DNA of 64,000 bases from Amycolatopsis acidicola (GTDB lineage Bacteria; Actinomycetota; Actinomycetes; Mycobacteriales; Pseudonocardiaceae): the NCBI RefSeq assembly GCF_007713735.2, contig NZ_VMNW02000024.1, positions 36,968 to 100,967 on the forward strand, in the 5' to 3' direction. A program made the translations under genes and the position numbers. Under the pieces are notes generated by a model. The model worked only from the letters and a program-made list of their open reading frames with translations. It was not told the DNA's origin and did not search any database. Positions within the stretch are counted from its first letter, which is position 1. Every line of letters starts with the position of its first letter. Positions 49,101-52,100 of this stretch are shown piece after piece.

Positions 49101-52100
49101 ACAGGAAACCCCGATCGGTGAGGTCCGTGAGCACGGCCTGCGCGTCGCCGGCGAAGGTGTCCTCGGAGCCGAGCACGATCGAATAGGACGGCGCGCCGGG
49201 GGCGGCGAGTACGTCCGGCACGACGGCCGCGTCGGGGAACTGCGCCCGCAGCGCGTCGACGATCGGGCGGAGCTCGTCGTTGTAGGTGGCGGCGAGCCTG
49301 CCGTCGCTGAGGTTGCCGAGGCCGTGGACCGTCTCCGCGGCGAGGCCGAACGCCCGCGACATCCGCAGCCCGGTCATCAGCCTGACCTGCATCGCGTTTT
49401 CCGGCCCCTGCCCGGAAAGCACGATCTGCATCGGCGTGATCTGCACCGGGCGCCCGTCGATGATCTCCACCTGCGGCGGCACCACCTGGACCTCGCCCGC
49501 CGGGAGTCCTGATTGGACACTGAAGTGCACGTCGACGACATCGGCGCCGAAATGCACCCGCCACAGGGAACCACCGAGGTGCTCCACCCGCGTCGGCTGC
49601 TGCGCCATGCCGTTGCCGTTCGCCGCCGGCGGCGCCGACTGCGGCACCGGCGTCGTACCCGGTTGCGCGGCGGCCGACTGGAGCAGCCTGTTCGCCATCG
49701 CGTCGGCCACTTCCGGGCTGCGGTCGGTGCTGCCCTCGCCCGCGTCCATCCGGTCGACCCTCGGCCCGGACTGGCGCTGGAAACGCTCCACATCGGACTG
49801 GTTGAACGCGGTGACCGGTCCGTCGGAGCCGGGGATCGCCCTGCCGGGGACGCCGAAGTACGCCTCCCGCAACGAAGCGTCGAGCAGCCGGGCCGTCTCC
49901 TGCGCGTCCGTGGTCATGCCCAGCGCGATCGTGGTGACGCCGGTCTGGGTGCCGTTCTGCCACCCGCCGTGCCGGATGACGAACGAGCCGGGCGCCACCT
50001 GCGTGCTGTGCACGATCCGGACGGCGACCCTCGTCCCGGCTTCGCGGTATTCGACCAGTGACACCCCGTCTTCCGACGTGCTGACGTGCACCGGTTCCCA
50101 CAGGTTCGGCCCGGTGAGGTCCGGCCCGAGCCCGCGCGCCGCCGACTCCGGGTCCGCCGCCAGCCGCGCCGCGAGGCGGGCCCGCAGCGCGTCGATCGCG
50201 TCGCGCAGCGGCTGGGTGTCCTCGGCATCGGCGGCGGGTGTGGTGGACCGGAACACCCGCACCAGCCGGGACGCGGCGCGGCGGAAGTCACCGCGGTTGG
50301 CGCCAGGATCCCCGTCGCGCACCGTCGTCGTCCCGTGCACCGCGCCCGCGCTGCCGGGCGCGACGAGCGGAGTGGTTTCGAAGGCCTTCTCCAGCAACGC
50401 GCGCTGGGCCGACTCGATCATCCGGCCCGCGATCTCGAAGTCGGGCGAGCCCTGGGTGGACAACGTCATCACGGCGTCCGCGGTCTGCACCCAGCCGTTC
50501 TCGGTGAGCTCGAACCGGCCCTCGGTGAAATGCGCCTCGTGGGGCGGCACGTCACCGCTCATCACGACCTGGACGCGGACCTGGTGGCCGTCCGGCGACG
50601 TGGCAGTGAAGGTCTGCGTGCTCGGGTCGACGTCCGAGACCTGGACGACCTTGGTGTTGTGGAAGCCTTCCAGGTTCCTGGCGTGCAGCGGGCGGAACGC
50701 GTCGTCCCACTGGACGGTGTTCCCGGCAGGCTCGCCGACCGTGAGCGTGTGCTGCCCGCCGCCGACCGTGTCGCCCAGCCTGCGCACCTGCGGAGCGTCC
50801 GATGTGGACGATTGCTGGGCGGTTTGGTTGCCGTCGTGGGTGTTCTGGGGCTGCGGTTGGTCGGGAGTCTGGGTTTGTTCTGGGTCCTGCGTCTGGGTTT
50901 GCGCCGGGCTGTGGTCCGGGGTCTGGGTCTGAGTTTGGTCCGGGGCCTGGGTCTGCGCCGGGTTGTGGTCCGGAGTGGACGGTGCGTCGCCGGTGGTGGC
51001 CGAGGCGTCAGGGGTCTGCTGCGCGTCGGGGGTCTGCTGTACGTCGGGCGCGCTGTTGGTGGTGGCCGCCGTGTGCGCGGGGGTGCGGGCCTCCGGCGCC
51101 TGACTCGTGGTGGTACCGGCGGCCTGCTGCGCGGTTTTCCCTTCCTCGCCGTGATCGGTTGTCGCCGTCTGGCGGGCCGGGGCCTGCTGCTGCGTCTTTG
51201 CCTGTTCGTCCGGTGCGTGATTCGTCGTCGCCGTCTGGTGGGCGGTGGCCGGGCTCGAAGGCGCCGCCGCGGTCTGTCGCGAAGCCGAACCGCCCTGGCT
51301 CCCCGCGCCGTTCGACGAACCGGCCGAGCCCGAACCGGCCGAGCCCGAAGATCCCGCGCCGGAGGTGATCGTCCCACCGGCCGACGGCACCCCGGCACCC
51401 GCCGTCGTCGGCGTCGTCACCGTTGTCACCGTTGTCACGGTCGTCGGAGTCGTCACCCCGGAACCGCCGGTGAACAGGCTCGTGAAGTTCTCCGCTCCGC
51501 CCCAGCCGGTTTCGGCGCGGAAGTTCATCATCGAGTTCTCGAACAGCGCGCGCTGCGTCGGGTTCAGGCCCCACTCGCGCTCGCCGATGAACTGTTCCCA
51601 GTGCCCGCCGACCGCGCCCTGCATGAACGCCGAACCGACCGCACTGTCCTGCAGCGCACCGAAATCGCCATGGCCGAGATCGCTGAACGCCTGTTTGATG
51701 GAGCCCCAGGTGACCTGCCCCGCGTCGCCCTGACCGCGATCGGCCTTGTTGGTGAAGGCGTAGTCGCTGTCCGGCGCGCCGAAAACGCCGGGGTGCGCGT
51801 TGTGCAGCGTGGCGTCGAGGCCCATGAACATCTGCGTGGACAGGGTCGCGCCCAGCGCGCCGGTGACACCACCGATCCCGCCCAGCATGAAGAAACCGAG
51901 GCTGCGGTGCGCGAGACCCAGCGGTGCGCCACCGAGGAACGCACCCGTGAACGCGGCGATAGTGCTGGAAACCCGGTACCCGTAGGCGCCGCCCGTCTCC
52001 AGCACGGTCACGCCCTGGCCGACGACGTCCGAGAGCATGCCGAACTTCAGCGCGCTCTGCAGGCCGTACCCCATGAGGGATTTCTTCGCCAGAATCCCGT

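Larger units (their letters stand above)
43990..49210 (-). repeat. six-copy alpha/beta module with G-F-x-L ... N-x-W signature
   Basis: Six copies of an approximately 85-residue module occur near 49110, 48270, 45440, 45080, 44660 and 44250. Each reads: a short strand, D-A-x-x-x-L-x-x-L, G-F/Y-x-L, N-x-W, V-T-x-T-W, a P-x-x-G-R, then a strand L-x-V-R. Examples are RAQGFELDTVDNEWA, LAANGYQLITTENRWW and MLSQNFELSTLDNQWA. The copy near 48270 lacks the Trp. The last two copies are followed by near-identical charged helices containing LEAWDSDN (44081 and 44490 areas), pointing to recent local duplication. I do not recognise the fold. It may be a ligand-binding or structural spacer repeat. Confidence 0.7.
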
